Source: Microbacterium luteolum (lineage in GTDB: Bacteria > Actinomycetota > Actinomycetes > Actinomycetales > Microbacteriaceae). From it: a stretch of 64,000 bases of DNA. Positions within the stretch are counted from its first letter, which is position 1, and each line of letters opens with the position of its first letter. Shown one piece after another: positions 16,593 through 25,373 of the stretch. A program made the position numbers and the translations under genes. The stretch is taken from positions 3,074,950 through 3,138,949 of the forward strand of contig NZ_BAAAUN010000001.1 in the NCBI RefSeq assembly GCF_039533965.1, written 5' to 3'. Under the pieces are notes generated by a model. That model saw nothing but the letters and a program-made list of their open reading frames with translations. It ran no database searches and was not told the origin of the DNA.

Positions 16593-17927
16593 ATGACCGA
16601 CCGCAATGACGACCTGTTCTCCGCTGCCCGCGCGGTGATCCCCGGCGGGGTCAACTCGCCGGTGCGCGCGTACGGCTCGGTCGGCGGCACGCCGCGCTTC
16701 CTCGCGTCGGCCTCGGGTGCACGGGTCACGGATGCCGCGGGTCGCGCGTATGTCGACCTCGTCGCCTCGTGGGGTCCGGCGCTGCTCGGGCACGCGCACC
16801 CGGAGGTCGTCGCCGCCGTGCAAGAGGCCGCCACCCGCGGGTTGTCGTTCGGCGCTCCGACCGAGGGTGAGGTCGAGCTGGCCGCGCTGATCGCCGACCG
16901 GGTGCGCTTCGGCGACGTCCGCCCGGTCGAGCGCGTGCGTCTGGTGTCGACGGGCACCGAAGCGACCATGACGGCGATCCGGTTGGCCCGTGGTGCCACG
17001 GGTCGCGATCTGCTCGTGAAGTTCGCCGGCAACTACCACGGGCACTCCGACGGCCTGCTCGCCGAGGCGGGCTCGGGCGTCGCGACGCTCGCGCTCCCCG
17101 GTTCGGCCGGCGTTCCGGCTCCGATCGCCGCCCAGACGCTGGTGATCGGATACAACGATCCGGAGGCACTGGCGGCCGTGTTCGCCGAGCACGGCCCGCG
17201 CATCGCGGCCGTCATCGTCGAGGCCGCCGCGGCGAACATGGGTGTCGTCGCCCCGCTCCCCGGGTTCAACCGCCTCATCGCCGAGACCGCGCACGCTCAC
17301 GGGGCGCTGATGATCCTCGACGAGGTGCTCACCGGATTCCGCGTGCACTCGGCGGGATACTGGGGCCTGCAGGCCGCGGCAGGCGAGGAGTACCTGCCGG
17401 ACATCATCACGTTCGGCAAGGTCGTCGGCGGAGGGATGCCGCTGGCCGCGCTCGGTGGCCGCGCCGAGGTCATGGATCTTCTCGCCCCTCTCGGGCCGGT
17501 CTACCAGGCGGGCACGCTCTCGGGCAATCCGCTGTCGGTCGCGGCGGGCCTGGCCACGCTGCGCCTCGCGACGCCGGAGGTGTACGCGACGGTGGACGCG
17601 GCATCCGCTCGTCTGGTGGCGGCTCTCGACGCCGCCCTCTCGGATGCCGGAGTCACCCACGCCGTCGCCACGGTTGGAAACCTGTTCAACGCGTCTTTCC
17701 GCGCCACCGCGCCGCGCGACTACGCCGAGGCGCAGGCTCAGGAGTCGTTCCGGTATGCGCCGTTCTTCCACTCCATGCGCGAGCAGGGCGTGGCACTGCC
17801 GCCGAGCGTCTTCGAGGCCTGGTTCCTCACGGCCGCGCACAGCGACGAGGAGCTCGGATTCATCGAGGCCGCACTGCCGGCTGCGGCTGCCGCCGCGGCA
17901 TCCGCATCCGCATCCGCTCGGGCCTAG
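16593..17927 (+). CDS. hemL: Glutamate-1-semialdehyde 2,1-aminomutase
   Basis: Makes 5-aminolevulinate from the HemA product. The PLP fold-type I enzyme has 444 residues. Key segments are the start [40 protein letters not shown], the PLP-Asp in [14 protein letters not shown] and the Schiff-base Lys in [18 protein letters not shown]. The C-terminus ends in an Ala/Ser run ([14 protein letters not shown]) built from repeated GCATCC. It follows hemB by 30 nt and closes the cluster; hemA, which supplies its substrate, lies 8.6 kb upstream on the other strand. Confidence 0.96.
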   Translation: MTDRNDDLFSAARAVIPGGVNSPVRAYGSVGGTPRFLASASGARVTDAAGRAYVDLVASWGPALLGHAHPEVVAAVQEAATRGLSFGAPTEGEVELAALIADRVRFGDVRPVERVRLVSTGTEATMTAIRLARGATGRDLLVKFAGNYHGHSDGLLAEAGSGVATLALPGSAGVPAPIAAQTLVIGYNDPEALAAVFAEHGPRIAAVIVEAAAANMGVVAPLPGFNRLIAETAHAHGALMILDEVLTGFRVHSAGYWGLQAAAGEEYLPDIITFGKVVGGGMPLAALGGRAEVMDLLAPLGPVYQAGTLSGNPLSVAAGLATLRLATPEVYATVDAASARLVAALDAALSDAGVTHAVATVGNLFNASFRATAPRDYAEAQAQESFRYAPFFHSMREQGVALPPSVFEAWFLTAAHSDEELGFIEAALPAAAAAAASASASARA

Positions 17928-17987
17928 TCGGGGTCGCCAGCAAGCCGACAGGAGCTGGCCGATAGGAGCTGGTCGGGGATTCGCCGC

Positions 17988-19424
17988 TCAGACGAACATG
18001 ACGCGTCGCGGTGCCATATCGCTGTATCTGCGCCCGAGCGGACTCGTCCACTCGATGTCTCCGCCGGGAAGCTGTCGCGCGGCCCACCGATAGCGATCGT
18101 CGATGTCGGGATGCTTGAGCGTGTGGTGCCCCAGGCACAAGTGGGAGAGGTTGTCGTTCGACGTCGGCCCGCCTCTGGCGTGGTCGTGATTGTGATCGAT
18201 CTGGCAGCGCTGCGCCGGCATACGACAGCCGGGGAACCGGCAGTGCTGGTCTCGCGCCCGCAGATGTCGACGCATCGCCTCGGTCGGCGAGTACGCGTCG
18301 GTCGCCGTCACCACGCCGGTGTGGTTGAGGAACAGGCGGGACCATCCACCCGCGCGTGCCGCGAGGTCTCGGGCGATGTCGGGGTGCAGCGGACCGAATC
18401 CGTCGAACTCCGCCGGCCGTTCGTCGGCCCCGGCGAGGGTTGCGGCCCCGATGGTGACCTGGATCTGCGCCTGGATGCCGTCGAGACCGGTTCCGGTCGC
18501 GGAGGAGGGGTCGCTCGCGAGCAGCAGATCCGTGAGCAGGTCGGCGCGCACCTGGTCCAGCGTGCGGTCGTCGGCGGGCACATGTTCGATGCACGGGTCG
18601 GTTGTGAACGTGTCGCCACCGAAGATGGCGTGCGGGTCGTGGTCGATGTGGTGGTCGTCGAGCACGGGATCGTCCCGGTGCGGATCGTCGGCGGCGAGAT
18701 CGCGCAGGAACACGGCGTCTTCTCCGGAGTCGAGCGTGTCAGAGGAGAGGACGGGATCCTGATCGTCGCGGGTGGCGATCACCTGCCGAGCGAGTCGCGT
18801 CAGCCGATCGAGGATCGCTGCCGCGAGATGCTCGGGGAGAACCACCTGGAGGAGCGCGAGGCCGTCGTCGATCGAGCGGACGGTGACCGTGCGCTCGCCC
18901 TGCGCTCGCCGGTGACGCTCGACCAGGGTCTCTCCGGCCAGCGATGCAGCGATCTGCCGCACCATCGCCCGCGTGCGTCCGGGAGAGTCGTGCTCGGCGA
19001 CCTCGAGGGCCGCGGCGTCGTAGAGGCCGAGCGTCTCGGCATCCACCCGACCCTCTCGCACGGCCAGTCGCACGATCATTCCCGCACGGACGATCTCGCG
19101 AACGTGGGCTGCCGCGATGTCTCCGCGCCGGAACGATTTCTGCACCGCCGGATGCTCGGACTCGAGCAGGCAGGCGTCGGCGAACGCGTACTCGACGCTG
19201 CCCCGGGCCAGGCGCCCCGCGGCGGAGTACTCCGCGATCATCGACCGATGGATCGCGTCGCGATGATGCGGATGGTCGTTCACGTCGTCGTCGAGGAGGC
19301 GCATCCGTTCGGCGAGAAGCGCTGCCGCCTCGGCCTCGCTCGCGGCGATCTGTCGTCGCTTCTCCACCCAGGCGTCGAGCAGCCGCTGACGCTGCTCGAC
19401 GTCGCTTGCCGGAGAGGAGTTCAT
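17988..19424 (-). CDS. DUF222 / 13E12-type HNH endonuclease protein
   Basis: 478 residues: a long helical DUF222 region (about 1-330), then a C-terminal HNH domain with CRFPGCRMPAQRCQIDHNHD and NLSHLCLGHHTLKH. Both zinc-type cysteine pairs and the catalytic HxH are present. Families of these proteins occur in many copies in actinobacteria (13E12 repeat proteins of Mycobacterium), with unknown function. The start at 19424 follows a TATACT -10 by 6 nt and lies 12 bp from an SOS-box palindrome (19437-19448). LexA control is therefore predicted. Upstream in-frame extensions would run through that promoter. Confidence 0.88.
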   Translation of the reverse strand: MNSSPASDVEQRQRLLDAWVEKRRQIAASEAEAAALLAERMRLLDDDVNDHPHHRDAIHRSMIAEYSAAGRLARGSVEYAFADACLLESEHPAVQKSFRRGDIAAAHVREIVRAGMIVRLAVREGRVDAETLGLYDAAALEVAEHDSPGRTRAMVRQIAASLAGETLVERHRRAQGERTVTVRSIDDGLALLQVVLPEHLAAAILDRLTRLARQVIATRDDQDPVLSSDTLDSGEDAVFLRDLAADDPHRDDPVLDDHHIDHDPHAIFGGDTFTTDPCIEHVPADDRTLDQVRADLLTDLLLASDPSSATGTGLDGIQAQIQVTIGAATLAGADERPAEFDGFGPLHPDIARDLAARAGGWSRLFLNHTGVVTATDAYSPTEAMRRHLRARDQHCRFPGCRMPAQRCQIDHNHDHARGGPTSNDNLSHLCLGHHTLKHPDIDDRYRWAARQLPGGDIEWTSPLGRRYSDMAPRRVMFV

Positions 19425-19430
19425 GCCTCT

Positions 19431-19449
19431 AGTATAGAACATATGTTCG
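19431..19449 (-). promoter_or_regulatory. SOS box (LexA site) and leaderless promoter of the DUF222/HNH gene
   Basis: GAACATATGTTC (19437-19448) is a perfect palindrome flanked by C on the coding strand, matching the mycobacterial/Gram-positive SOS box CGAAC-N4-GTTCG except at one outer base. TATACT (19431-19436) directly abuts it and lies 6 nt from the ATG. LexA bound here would occlude the promoter. Confidence 0.75.
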
Positions 19450-19558
19450 AATGTGCAAGAGGTCATTTCGGTCAACTGGTCCGATCCCACAATGGATCGT
19501 TGCGTTCCTGTGAGCAACTTCCAGACAACTGGGAGGGCCGCGCTGGCAGACTGGGTTC

Positions 19559-20008
19559 ATGGTGACGTTGCTGCTGGACCAGACGCAACTGGAGGTCGTG
19601 CTCTCGCCGATCGAGCGTGCCGCCACCTTCCACCGCAGCAACCTGCAGGTCGTGCGTGAGACCATCACCAAGGTGCAGCTGACGGAAGATGCCTGGACCT
19701 GGCTGCGCGGGGTGCCGAACCCCGGAACCCACATCCCTGGCGTGCTCGCGGCCGGCAGTTGGAAGGCGGCGGGAAGCCTCGACTTCGTGCTCATCCGTCG
19801 CCGCCGACCCGGTGTCGTGATCGACCTCGAGGGTGACGAGCAGTACCGCCGGCTGATCCTGAGCACACGTCACGGCCTCGCACTCACGCAGGCGCTCCGT
19901 CTCGACGTCTCCACCGAGCCCGCGGACGTCGAGGAGATCGTCGCGACCGCGCCGACCCCCGTCTCGAAGGGGAGCCGCCGGCCGGTCATCCGTCCGCGTC
20001 CCGCCTGA
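19559..20008 (+). CDS. Conserved actinobacterial hypothetical protein
   Basis: 149 residues, no membrane segment or signal peptide. The sequence is beta-rich (FHRSNLQVVRETITKVQLTE; GSLDFVLIRRRRPGVVIDLE; EQYRRLILSTRHGLALTQAL). RRRRPGVVIDL resembles the PH-like domain of small bacterial proteins, but I do not assign a function. CAGACT, 6 nt before the ATG, is a weak leaderless -10. It is divergent from the HNH gene and ends at a strong bidirectional terminator. Confidence 0.75.
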   Translation: MVTLLLDQTQLEVVLSPIERAATFHRSNLQVVRETITKVQLTEDAWTWLRGVPNPGTHIPGVLAAGSWKAAGSLDFVLIRRRRPGVVIDLEGDEQYRRLILSTRHGLALTQALRLDVSTEPADVEEIVATAPTPVSKGSRRPVIRPRPA

Positions 20009-20022
20009 TCCACCCGATCATC

Positions 20023-20062
20023 GAGAAAGCCCTCCGCACCTTTCGGCGCGGAGGGCTTTCTC
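20023..20062. terminator. Bidirectional Rho-independent-type terminator
   Basis: GAGAAAGCCCTCCGC and GCGGAGGGCTTTCTC form a perfect 15-bp stem around a 10-nt loop. The outer A/T pairs give a U-run on both strands. It separates the convergent genes ending at 20008 and 20076. Confidence 0.9.
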
Positions 20063-20075
20063 GTCAGCGGACGAC

Positions 20076-22241
20076 TCAGCCGTGGTGATGCTCGTCGCCG
20101 TGGTGCTCGTGGTTCTCGTGGTGCTCCGCGTGCTCGTCGGGGTTCTCCGCGTGCTCGTCGTGGTTCTCCGCGTGCTCGTCGTGGTTCTCGTCCTGCTCAG
20201 CAGCCTCGGCTTCGCCCTCGGCGGCCTCGGATTCGCCCTCGGGGGCGGTCTCGCCCGCGACCGGGACGCTGTCGATCACTCCGGTGGACGCGACCGTCCA
20301 GTGCGTTCCCTCGTCGGAGGACTCGTCCTGCGGGTAGTCCTTCGGCTCGTCCTCGTAGTACGCACGAGCGGCGGCCGCGAGCATGGAGCTGACGGCGGCC
20401 GACCGGGGGTCCTCGTCGCCGTCAGCGACGGAACCCTCGGCGTCGGCCGTGCCGGACTGCGCCTCGTCGTGCTCAGGCTCCGAGTGCTCCGCCTCGGTGT
20501 TCTCCGCCTCGGTGTTCTCGTTCTCGGTGGCGGCGTCGGTGCCCGGCTCTGCGTCGTGCGCCGGGTCGGCGTTCTCGTCGTCCGACGCGGCCTCGTTCTC
20601 CGCGTCCGTCGCGTCGGAAGTGCTGTCGGTCGTCTCATCAGTGCCGCCGAGCTCTGTGAAGAACTCGACGCCGGCGTGAGCGTCGTCGGTCGGCTGGTCC
20701 GTGTCGGCCTGCGCGGCGTCGTCGGATTCCGTGGTCTCGGATGCGACCGGAGCCGACGTGCCGAACAGGATCTCGTCGAACGAGCGCGTCGGCGCGGCAT
20801 CCTCGGCTGCGTCGTCCTGAGGCGCGTCGTCCTGAGGCGCGTCGTCCTGAGGTGCTTCGTCGGGCGACGTGCCGTCAGCATCGTGCTGGTCGACCGTCTC
20901 GGATTCCGGAGCCTCGTCGCCGTCCCCGTCAACGGAGCTCTCCTCGATCGAGCCTTCTTCGATCGGGTTGTTTTCGACGGCGCTGTCTTCGACGGCGCTG
21001 TCTTCGACAGCATCAACGGTGCTGTCATCAACAGCGGTGTCGTCAACGGGGCTGTCGTCAACGGGGCTGTCGTCAACAGCGATGTCTCCAACGGCGCTGT
21101 CCTCGACGGCACTGTCCGCGACCGTGATGTCCTCGACGGCGACGTCCTCGATCGCGCGCTCCGCGGCCGAAACCTCAGCAGCCTCTACCTCGGCCACCGC
21201 CGTCTCGGGTGCATCGTCGAGAGCAGCGGCACCCACGACACCGACGACTCCCGCGGCGACGGCTCCCGCCGCGAAACCTGCAGCGGGTGCGTCAGCGCTC
21301 TCCGCCGTGACGGGCTGCGACGCAGCACCCGCGGCACGCAGTGTGGGCCGACCGCCGCGGACGTGCGCGATGAACACGTCCTCCAGAGTGGGACCGCGCT
21401 GGACGAGCGTGCTCAATGCGATTCCGGCGGCAGCCGCGACGGCGCCGACGGTTCCGGCGTCTCCGCCGCGCACGTTGAGTCCGGAGCGCAGCACCTCGAC
21501 GTCGAATCCTGCGGTCGACAGAGCGGCCGTGAGCGCGGCGCGGTCCACGGCATCCACGACCACCGAGCCGCCCTTCGGGTCGGCGAGCGTCTCGATGCCG
21601 CTGGCGAGCACCAGCTGCCCCTTCGACAGGACGAGGACGTTGTCGGCGATCTGCTCGACCTCGCTGAGGAGGTGCGAGGACACGAGGACCGTACGGCCCT
21701 CGTCGGCCAGGCGTCGCATCAGCAGGCGCATCCAGCGGATGCCCTCGGGGTCGAGTCCGTTCGCCGGCTCGTCGAACACGAGGGCTCCGGGGTCTCCGAG
21801 GAGGGCGTTCGCGATGCTCAGCCGCTGGCGCATGCCGAGCGAGAATCCGCCGATGCGCGAATCGCCCTCGCCCTCGAGGCCCACCATCGCGAGCACCTCG
21901 CCGACGCGCGCGAGCGGAATGCCGTTCGCCTTCGCGGCGATGGTCAGCTGCCGGTTCGCGGTCCGGCGCGGACGGTAGACCGTCTCCTCGAGCACGGAGC
22001 CGATGATGCGCAGCGGCTGGCGCAGCTCTGCGTAGGCGGTCCCGCCGATGGTGGCGGTACCGGAAGTGGCTCGGATCTGACCGAGCAGGATGCGAAGAGT
22101 GGTGGTCTTGCCCGCCCCGTTCGGACCGAGGAAGGCGGTGACGGCGCCGGGCTCGACTCGTGCCGAGAAATCGGAGACAGCGGTCACCTCATTGAAGCGC
22201 TTCGTCACATTCGTGAACTCGAGCACCTGTCCGTCGGGCAT
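20076..22241 (-). CDS. ABC-2-type ATPase with long repetitive acidic, His-rich C-terminal tail
   Basis: Residues 1-300 are a DrrA/BcrA-like ATPase: Walker A LGPNGAGKTTT, signature FSLGMRQRLS, Walker B ALVFDEPANGLD and the His switch VLVSSHLLSEV. Residues 322-341 are an Ala/Gly/Val-rich hydrophobic stretch. From about 366 to 436 there is a pentad repeat of the type AVEDS/PVDDS, then a highly acidic region, and the last ~32 residues are His/Glu/Asp repeats (DEHAENHDEHAEN). No permease gene is adjacent, so its partner is unknown. The start at 22241 has GAGAGG upstream. A 721-residue ATPase is more than twice the family length. Confidence 0.85.
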   Translation of the reverse strand: MPDGQVLEFTNVTKRFNEVTAVSDFSARVEPGAVTAFLGPNGAGKTTTLRILLGQIRATSGTATIGGTAYAELRQPLRIIGSVLEETVYRPRRTANRQLTIAAKANGIPLARVGEVLAMVGLEGEGDSRIGGFSLGMRQRLSIANALLGDPGALVFDEPANGLDPEGIRWMRLLMRRLADEGRTVLVSSHLLSEVEQIADNVLVLSKGQLVLASGIETLADPKGGSVVVDAVDRAALTAALSTAGFDVEVLRSGLNVRGGDAGTVGAVAAAAGIALSTLVQRGPTLEDVFIAHVRGGRPTLRAAGAASQPVTAESADAPAAGFAAGAVAAGVVGVVGAAALDDAPETAVAEVEAAEVSAAERAIEDVAVEDITVADSAVEDSAVGDIAVDDSPVDDSPVDDTAVDDSTVDAVEDSAVEDSAVENNPIEEGSIEESSVDGDGDEAPESETVDQHDADGTSPDEAPQDDAPQDDAPQDDAAEDAAPTRSFDEILFGTSAPVASETTESDDAAQADTDQPTDDAHAGVEFFTELGGTDETTDSTSDATDAENEAASDDENADPAHDAEPGTDAATENENTEAENTEAEHSEPEHDEAQSGTADAEGSVADGDEDPRSAAVSSMLAAAARAYYEDEPKDYPQDESSDEGTHWTVASTGVIDSVPVAGETAPEGESEAAEGEAEAAEQDENHDEHAENHDEHAENPDEHAEHHENHEHHGDEHHHG

Positions 22242-22338
22242 CCGCGACCTCTCGTTGCAATGAACAGTTCCCCCTATCCTGCCGGAAAAGCGCCCGGATC
22301 GCGTATTTCGTGCGGATTGGGACCCCGCGCCGACGGAG

Positions 22339-22344
22339 TAGCCT
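22339..22344 (+). promoter_or_regulatory. Leaderless-type -10 box TAGCCT
   Basis: TAGCCT lies 7 nt before the GTG at 22352; no ribosome-binding site precedes that codon. Confidence 0.4.
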
Positions 22345-22351
22345 GGCACGC

Positions 22352-23413
22352 GTGACCGACACCATCACTGCGCCCCGCGTCCTCATGAGCAAGGAAGGAG
22401 CGCTCGGCCGGCTCACCCTCAACCGCCCCGAGGCGATCAACGCGCTCGACCTCGGCATGATCGAGCTGCTCACGCAGGCCCTCACCGCCTGGATCGACGA
22501 CACCGACGTGCAGATCGTCCTGATCGACGGAGCGGGGGAGCGCGGGATGTGCGCGGGCGGGGACGTGCGCGCCCTGCACGGTCAGATCGTCTCCGGCCAG
22601 GCCGAGCGGACCGCCGAGTTCTTCCGCGCCGAGTATGCGCTGAACGCGCTGATCGCCGAATACCCCAAGCCCGTCGTCGCGATCGCGGACGGCATCACCA
22701 TGGGCGGGGGCATCGGCCTGGCCGGTCACGCCGCGATCCGCATCGTCACCGAGCGCTCGAAGCTGGCGATGCCCGAGACGCGCATCGGATTCACCCCCGA
22801 TGTCGGCGGCACCTGGCTGCTCGGGCGTGCGCCCGGCCGCTTAGGCGAGTACTTCGCCCTCACCGGTTCGACGATGGACGGGGCGGATGCCGTGCTCCTC
22901 GGATTCGCCGACCACTTCGTCCCCTCGGAGAGACTCGACGCCCTGCGCGAGGCGCTCGCCTACCGCGCCGACCCCACGGGGCCCAGCGAGATCGTGCTGC
23001 TGTTCGACGAGACGCCGGACCCGTCGCAGCTCCCCGCATCGCGCACATGGATCGACGAGGCGTTCTCCGCGCCGACGGTCGTCGAGATCGTCGAGCGCCT
23101 GCGGAGACAGGGAACGACGGATGCCGCCGCCACGGCCGACCTCCTGGAAGAGCTCGCACCGACCGCGCTCGTCGTCACGCTCGACGCCGTGCGCGAAGCG
23201 CGGGGCTTCCCGAACCTGCGTGCGGCGCTGGAAGGCGAGTACCGCCGCGTGCTGTGGTTCGTGAACGAGCATCCGGATCTCGTCGAGGGCATCCGCGCGC
23301 AGCTCGTGGACAAGGACCGCGATCCGAAGTGGCAGCCGCCGACGCTGGCCGAGCTGGAACCGGATGCCGGCGCCGGCGCGCGCGACTACGCGCCGGAGCA
23401 TCCGCTCTTCTGA
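22352..23413 (+). CDS. Enoyl-CoA hydratase/isomerase family, 3-hydroxyisobutyryl-CoA hydrolase-like
   Basis: 353 residues with the crotonase fold: LTLNRPEAINALDLGMIELL, the oxyanion-hole segment GMCAGGDVRALHGQIVSG, and AIADGITMGGGIGLAGHAAI. GDVRAL plus a long C-terminal helical extension ending near the EHPLF terminus is typical of 3-hydroxyisobutyryl-CoA hydrolases of valine breakdown, not hydratases. The start GTG 22352 is chosen because TAGCCT lies 7 nt upstream and the protein aligns from there; an in-frame ATG 42 nt upstream would cross that promoter. It is transcribed alone. Confidence 0.88.
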   Translation: MTDTITAPRVLMSKEGALGRLTLNRPEAINALDLGMIELLTQALTAWIDDTDVQIVLIDGAGERGMCAGGDVRALHGQIVSGQAERTAEFFRAEYALNALIAEYPKPVVAIADGITMGGGIGLAGHAAIRIVTERSKLAMPETRIGFTPDVGGTWLLGRAPGRLGEYFALTGSTMDGADAVLLGFADHFVPSERLDALREALAYRADPTGPSEIVLLFDETPDPSQLPASRTWIDEAFSAPTVVEIVERLRRQGTTDAAATADLLEELAPTALVVTLDAVREARGFPNLRAALEGEYRRVLWFVNEHPDLVEGIRAQLVDKDRDPKWQPPTLAELEPDAGAGARDYAPEHPLF

Positions 23414-23645
23414 GTCTCCATCCTCGCGAGGAGACCGTCTCCATCCGCGCGAATACAACTCGAGCGTTGTTCGCCCGTGTTCAGAAATCGCGACCCCGCT
23501 CGGAGGCGGTTCGCTGTCAGCGAAGGTCCTCCCAAAGGGGGATACGAATGTCCGCGGTTCGTGGCACTCTGTCTTGTGGCCGGTTGTCGGTCGGCATCCG
23601 TCTGCCGAGAAACCTGCCGCTCCATCCTTCCTAGAAAGTCCGCCT
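23414..23645. other. 232-nt intergenic leader before the ABC exporter operon
   Basis: No recognisable gene. A perfect 12-bp palindrome (TCCTCGCGAGGA, 23421-23432) just after the previous stop may terminate that transcript. The rest has no clear RNA family. An open frame beginning near 23477 overlaps the exporter start out of frame and lacks coding features. Confidence 0.4.
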
Positions 23646-25373
23646 GTGCTGGGAAAAATCCTCGTCCGCTATCTGTCTCGCTATAGGTGGCTCCTGCTCG
23701 GCGTGCTGGTGTTCCAGCTCGCCAGCGCCGCCGCGACCCTCTACCTCCCGCGCCTGAACGCCGACATCATCGACAAGGGCGTCGCGCAGGGAGACACCGG
23801 CTACATCTGGAACACCGGCCTGTTCATGCTCGCCGTCTCGCTGGGCCAGATCATCGCCTCGGTCACCGCCACCTACTTCGCCGCCCGCGCCGCGATGGGC
23901 GCCGGTCGCGACATCCGCGCCGACGTGTTCGGCAAGGTCAGCGGCTTCTCCGAGCGCGAGGTCTCCGTGTTCGGCGCCGGCTCCCTCATCACGCGCAACA
24001 CGAACGACGTGCAGCAGGTACAGATGCTCGCGATGATGGGCGCGACCATGCTCGTCACCGCGCCTCTGCTCGCGATCGGCGGCATCATCTTCGCCGTCCA
24101 GACCAACGTCGGCCTCAGCTGGCTCATCGCCGTCTCGGTGCCCGCCCTCCTGATCCTCGCGGCTCTGGTCATCGGGCGCATGGTGCCGCTGTTCCGCAGT
24201 TACCAGGGCAAGCTCGACAACGTCAACCGCATCATGCGCGAGCAGCTCACCGGCGTGCGCGTCGTGCGGGCCTTCGTGCGCGAGGGCATCGAGGAGGAGC
24301 GCTTCCGCGGCGCCAACACCGACATCATGGTCGTCGGCCGCAAGGTCGGCTCGCTATTCGTGCTGCTGTTCCCGCTGTTCATGCTGATCCTCAACGTCAC
24401 CGTCGTCTCGGTCATCTGGTTCGGCGGCATCGAGGTCAACAACGGCACGGTGCAGGTCGGCACGCTGTTCGCCTTCATGCAGTACATCGGCCAGATCATG
24501 GGCGGCGTCATCATGGCCAGCTTCATGGCGATGATGATCCCGCGCGCCGCGGTCTCGGCCGAGCGCATCGGCGAGGTGCTCGACTCGGAGTCCACCATGG
24601 TCCGTCCGGAGAACGGCGTCACCGCCTTCCCCGCACCCGGTGCCGTAGCGTTCGACGACGTCGAGTTCACGTACCCCGGTGCGGACGCCCCGGTGCTCAA
24701 GGGCATCAGCTTCGGTGCGCAGCCCGGTGAGACGGTCGCGATCGTCGGATCGACCGGATCGGGCAAGACGACCCTCGTCTCGCTGATCCCGCGTCTCTTC
24801 GACGTCTCCGGAGGAGCCGTGCACGTCGGCGGCACGGATGTGCGCGACGCCGATGTCGAAGCGCTCTGGGACAGCATCGGCCTCGTGCCGCAGCGTCCGT
24901 TCCTCTTCACCGGCACCGTCGCCTCGAACCTGCGCTACGGGCGCGAGGAGGCGACAGACGAAGAGCTCTGGCACGCGCTCGAGATCGCGCAGGGCCGCGA
25001 CTTCGTCGAGGAGATGCCCGACGGACTCGAGTCGCGCATCGCACAGGGCGGCACGAACGTGTCCGGCGGACAGCGCCAGCGGCTCGCGATCGCCCGCGCG
25101 ATCGTGCACCAGCCGAAGGTCCTCGTCTTCGACGACTCGTTCTCGGCTCTCGATCTGACGACCGACGCGAGGTTGAGGCAGGCGCTCTGGCGGGAGCTGC
25201 CGCACGTCACGAAGATCGTGGTCGCGCAGCGCGTCTCCTCGATCACGGATGCCGACCGCATCGTCGTCCTCGAAGGCGGCACCATGGTCGGCGTCGGAAC
25301 GCACGAGGAACTGCTCGAGACGAGCGAGACCTATCGAGAGATCGTCGAATCGCAGCTGGGGGTGGACGCATGA
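23646..25373 (+). CDS. Heterodimeric ABC exporter half, degenerate-site subunit
   Basis: 575 residues: six-helix ABC exporter membrane domain (about 15-310), then a nucleotide-binding domain with Walker A IVGSTGSGKTTL, signature NVSGGQRQRLAIARA and Walker B KVLVFDDSFSALD. The residue after Walker B is Asp instead of the catalytic Glu, and the switch His is replaced by Gln (VVAQRVSSI). That is the signature of the non-canonical subunit in TmrAB/TM287-288-type heterodimers. The GTG follows AGAAAGTCCGCCT. Its stop overlaps the next ATG by 4 nt, fixing the partner. Confidence 0.93.
   Translation: MLGKILVRYLSRYRWLLLGVLVFQLASAAATLYLPRLNADIIDKGVAQGDTGYIWNTGLFMLAVSLGQIIASVTATYFAARAAMGAGRDIRADVFGKVSGFSEREVSVFGAGSLITRNTNDVQQVQMLAMMGATMLVTAPLLAIGGIIFAVQTNVGLSWLIAVSVPALLILAALVIGRMVPLFRSYQGKLDNVNRIMREQLTGVRVVRAFVREGIEEERFRGANTDIMVVGRKVGSLFVLLFPLFMLILNVTVVSVIWFGGIEVNNGTVQVGTLFAFMQYIGQIMGGVIMASFMAMMIPRAAVSAERIGEVLDSESTMVRPENGVTAFPAPGAVAFDDVEFTYPGADAPVLKGISFGAQPGETVAIVGSTGSGKTTLVSLIPRLFDVSGGAVHVGGTDVRDADVEALWDSIGLVPQRPFLFTGTVASNLRYGREEATDEELWHALEIAQGRDFVEEMPDGLESRIAQGGTNVSGGQRQRLAIARAIVHQPKVLVFDDSFSALDLTTDARLRQALWRELPHVTKIVVAQRVSSITDADRIVVLEGGTMVGVGTHEELLETSETYREIVESQLGVDA

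Noticed and set aside
14730..17840. About 1,000-codon open frame on the minus strand across hemD, hemB and hemL
   Set aside because: Antisense to three unambiguous heme genes, with Arg-rich low-complexity translation and no recognisable domain.
17988..19424. HNH protein as a mobile homing endonuclease or transposon
   Set aside because: There is no intron, intein or inverted terminal repeat; the DUF222 layout and SOS box fit a resident 13E12-type gene.
20815..21100. Array of short direct repeats resembling a CRISPR
   Set aside because: Units of 15-18 bp are contiguous, in frame, and encode the pentad repeat of the ABC ATPase tail; there are no spacers and no cas genes.
23477..23686. 69-codon leader peptide before the ABC exporter
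   Set aside because: It overlaps the exporter start out of frame, has a Cys/Arg-rich composition without coding bias, and no ribosome-binding site.
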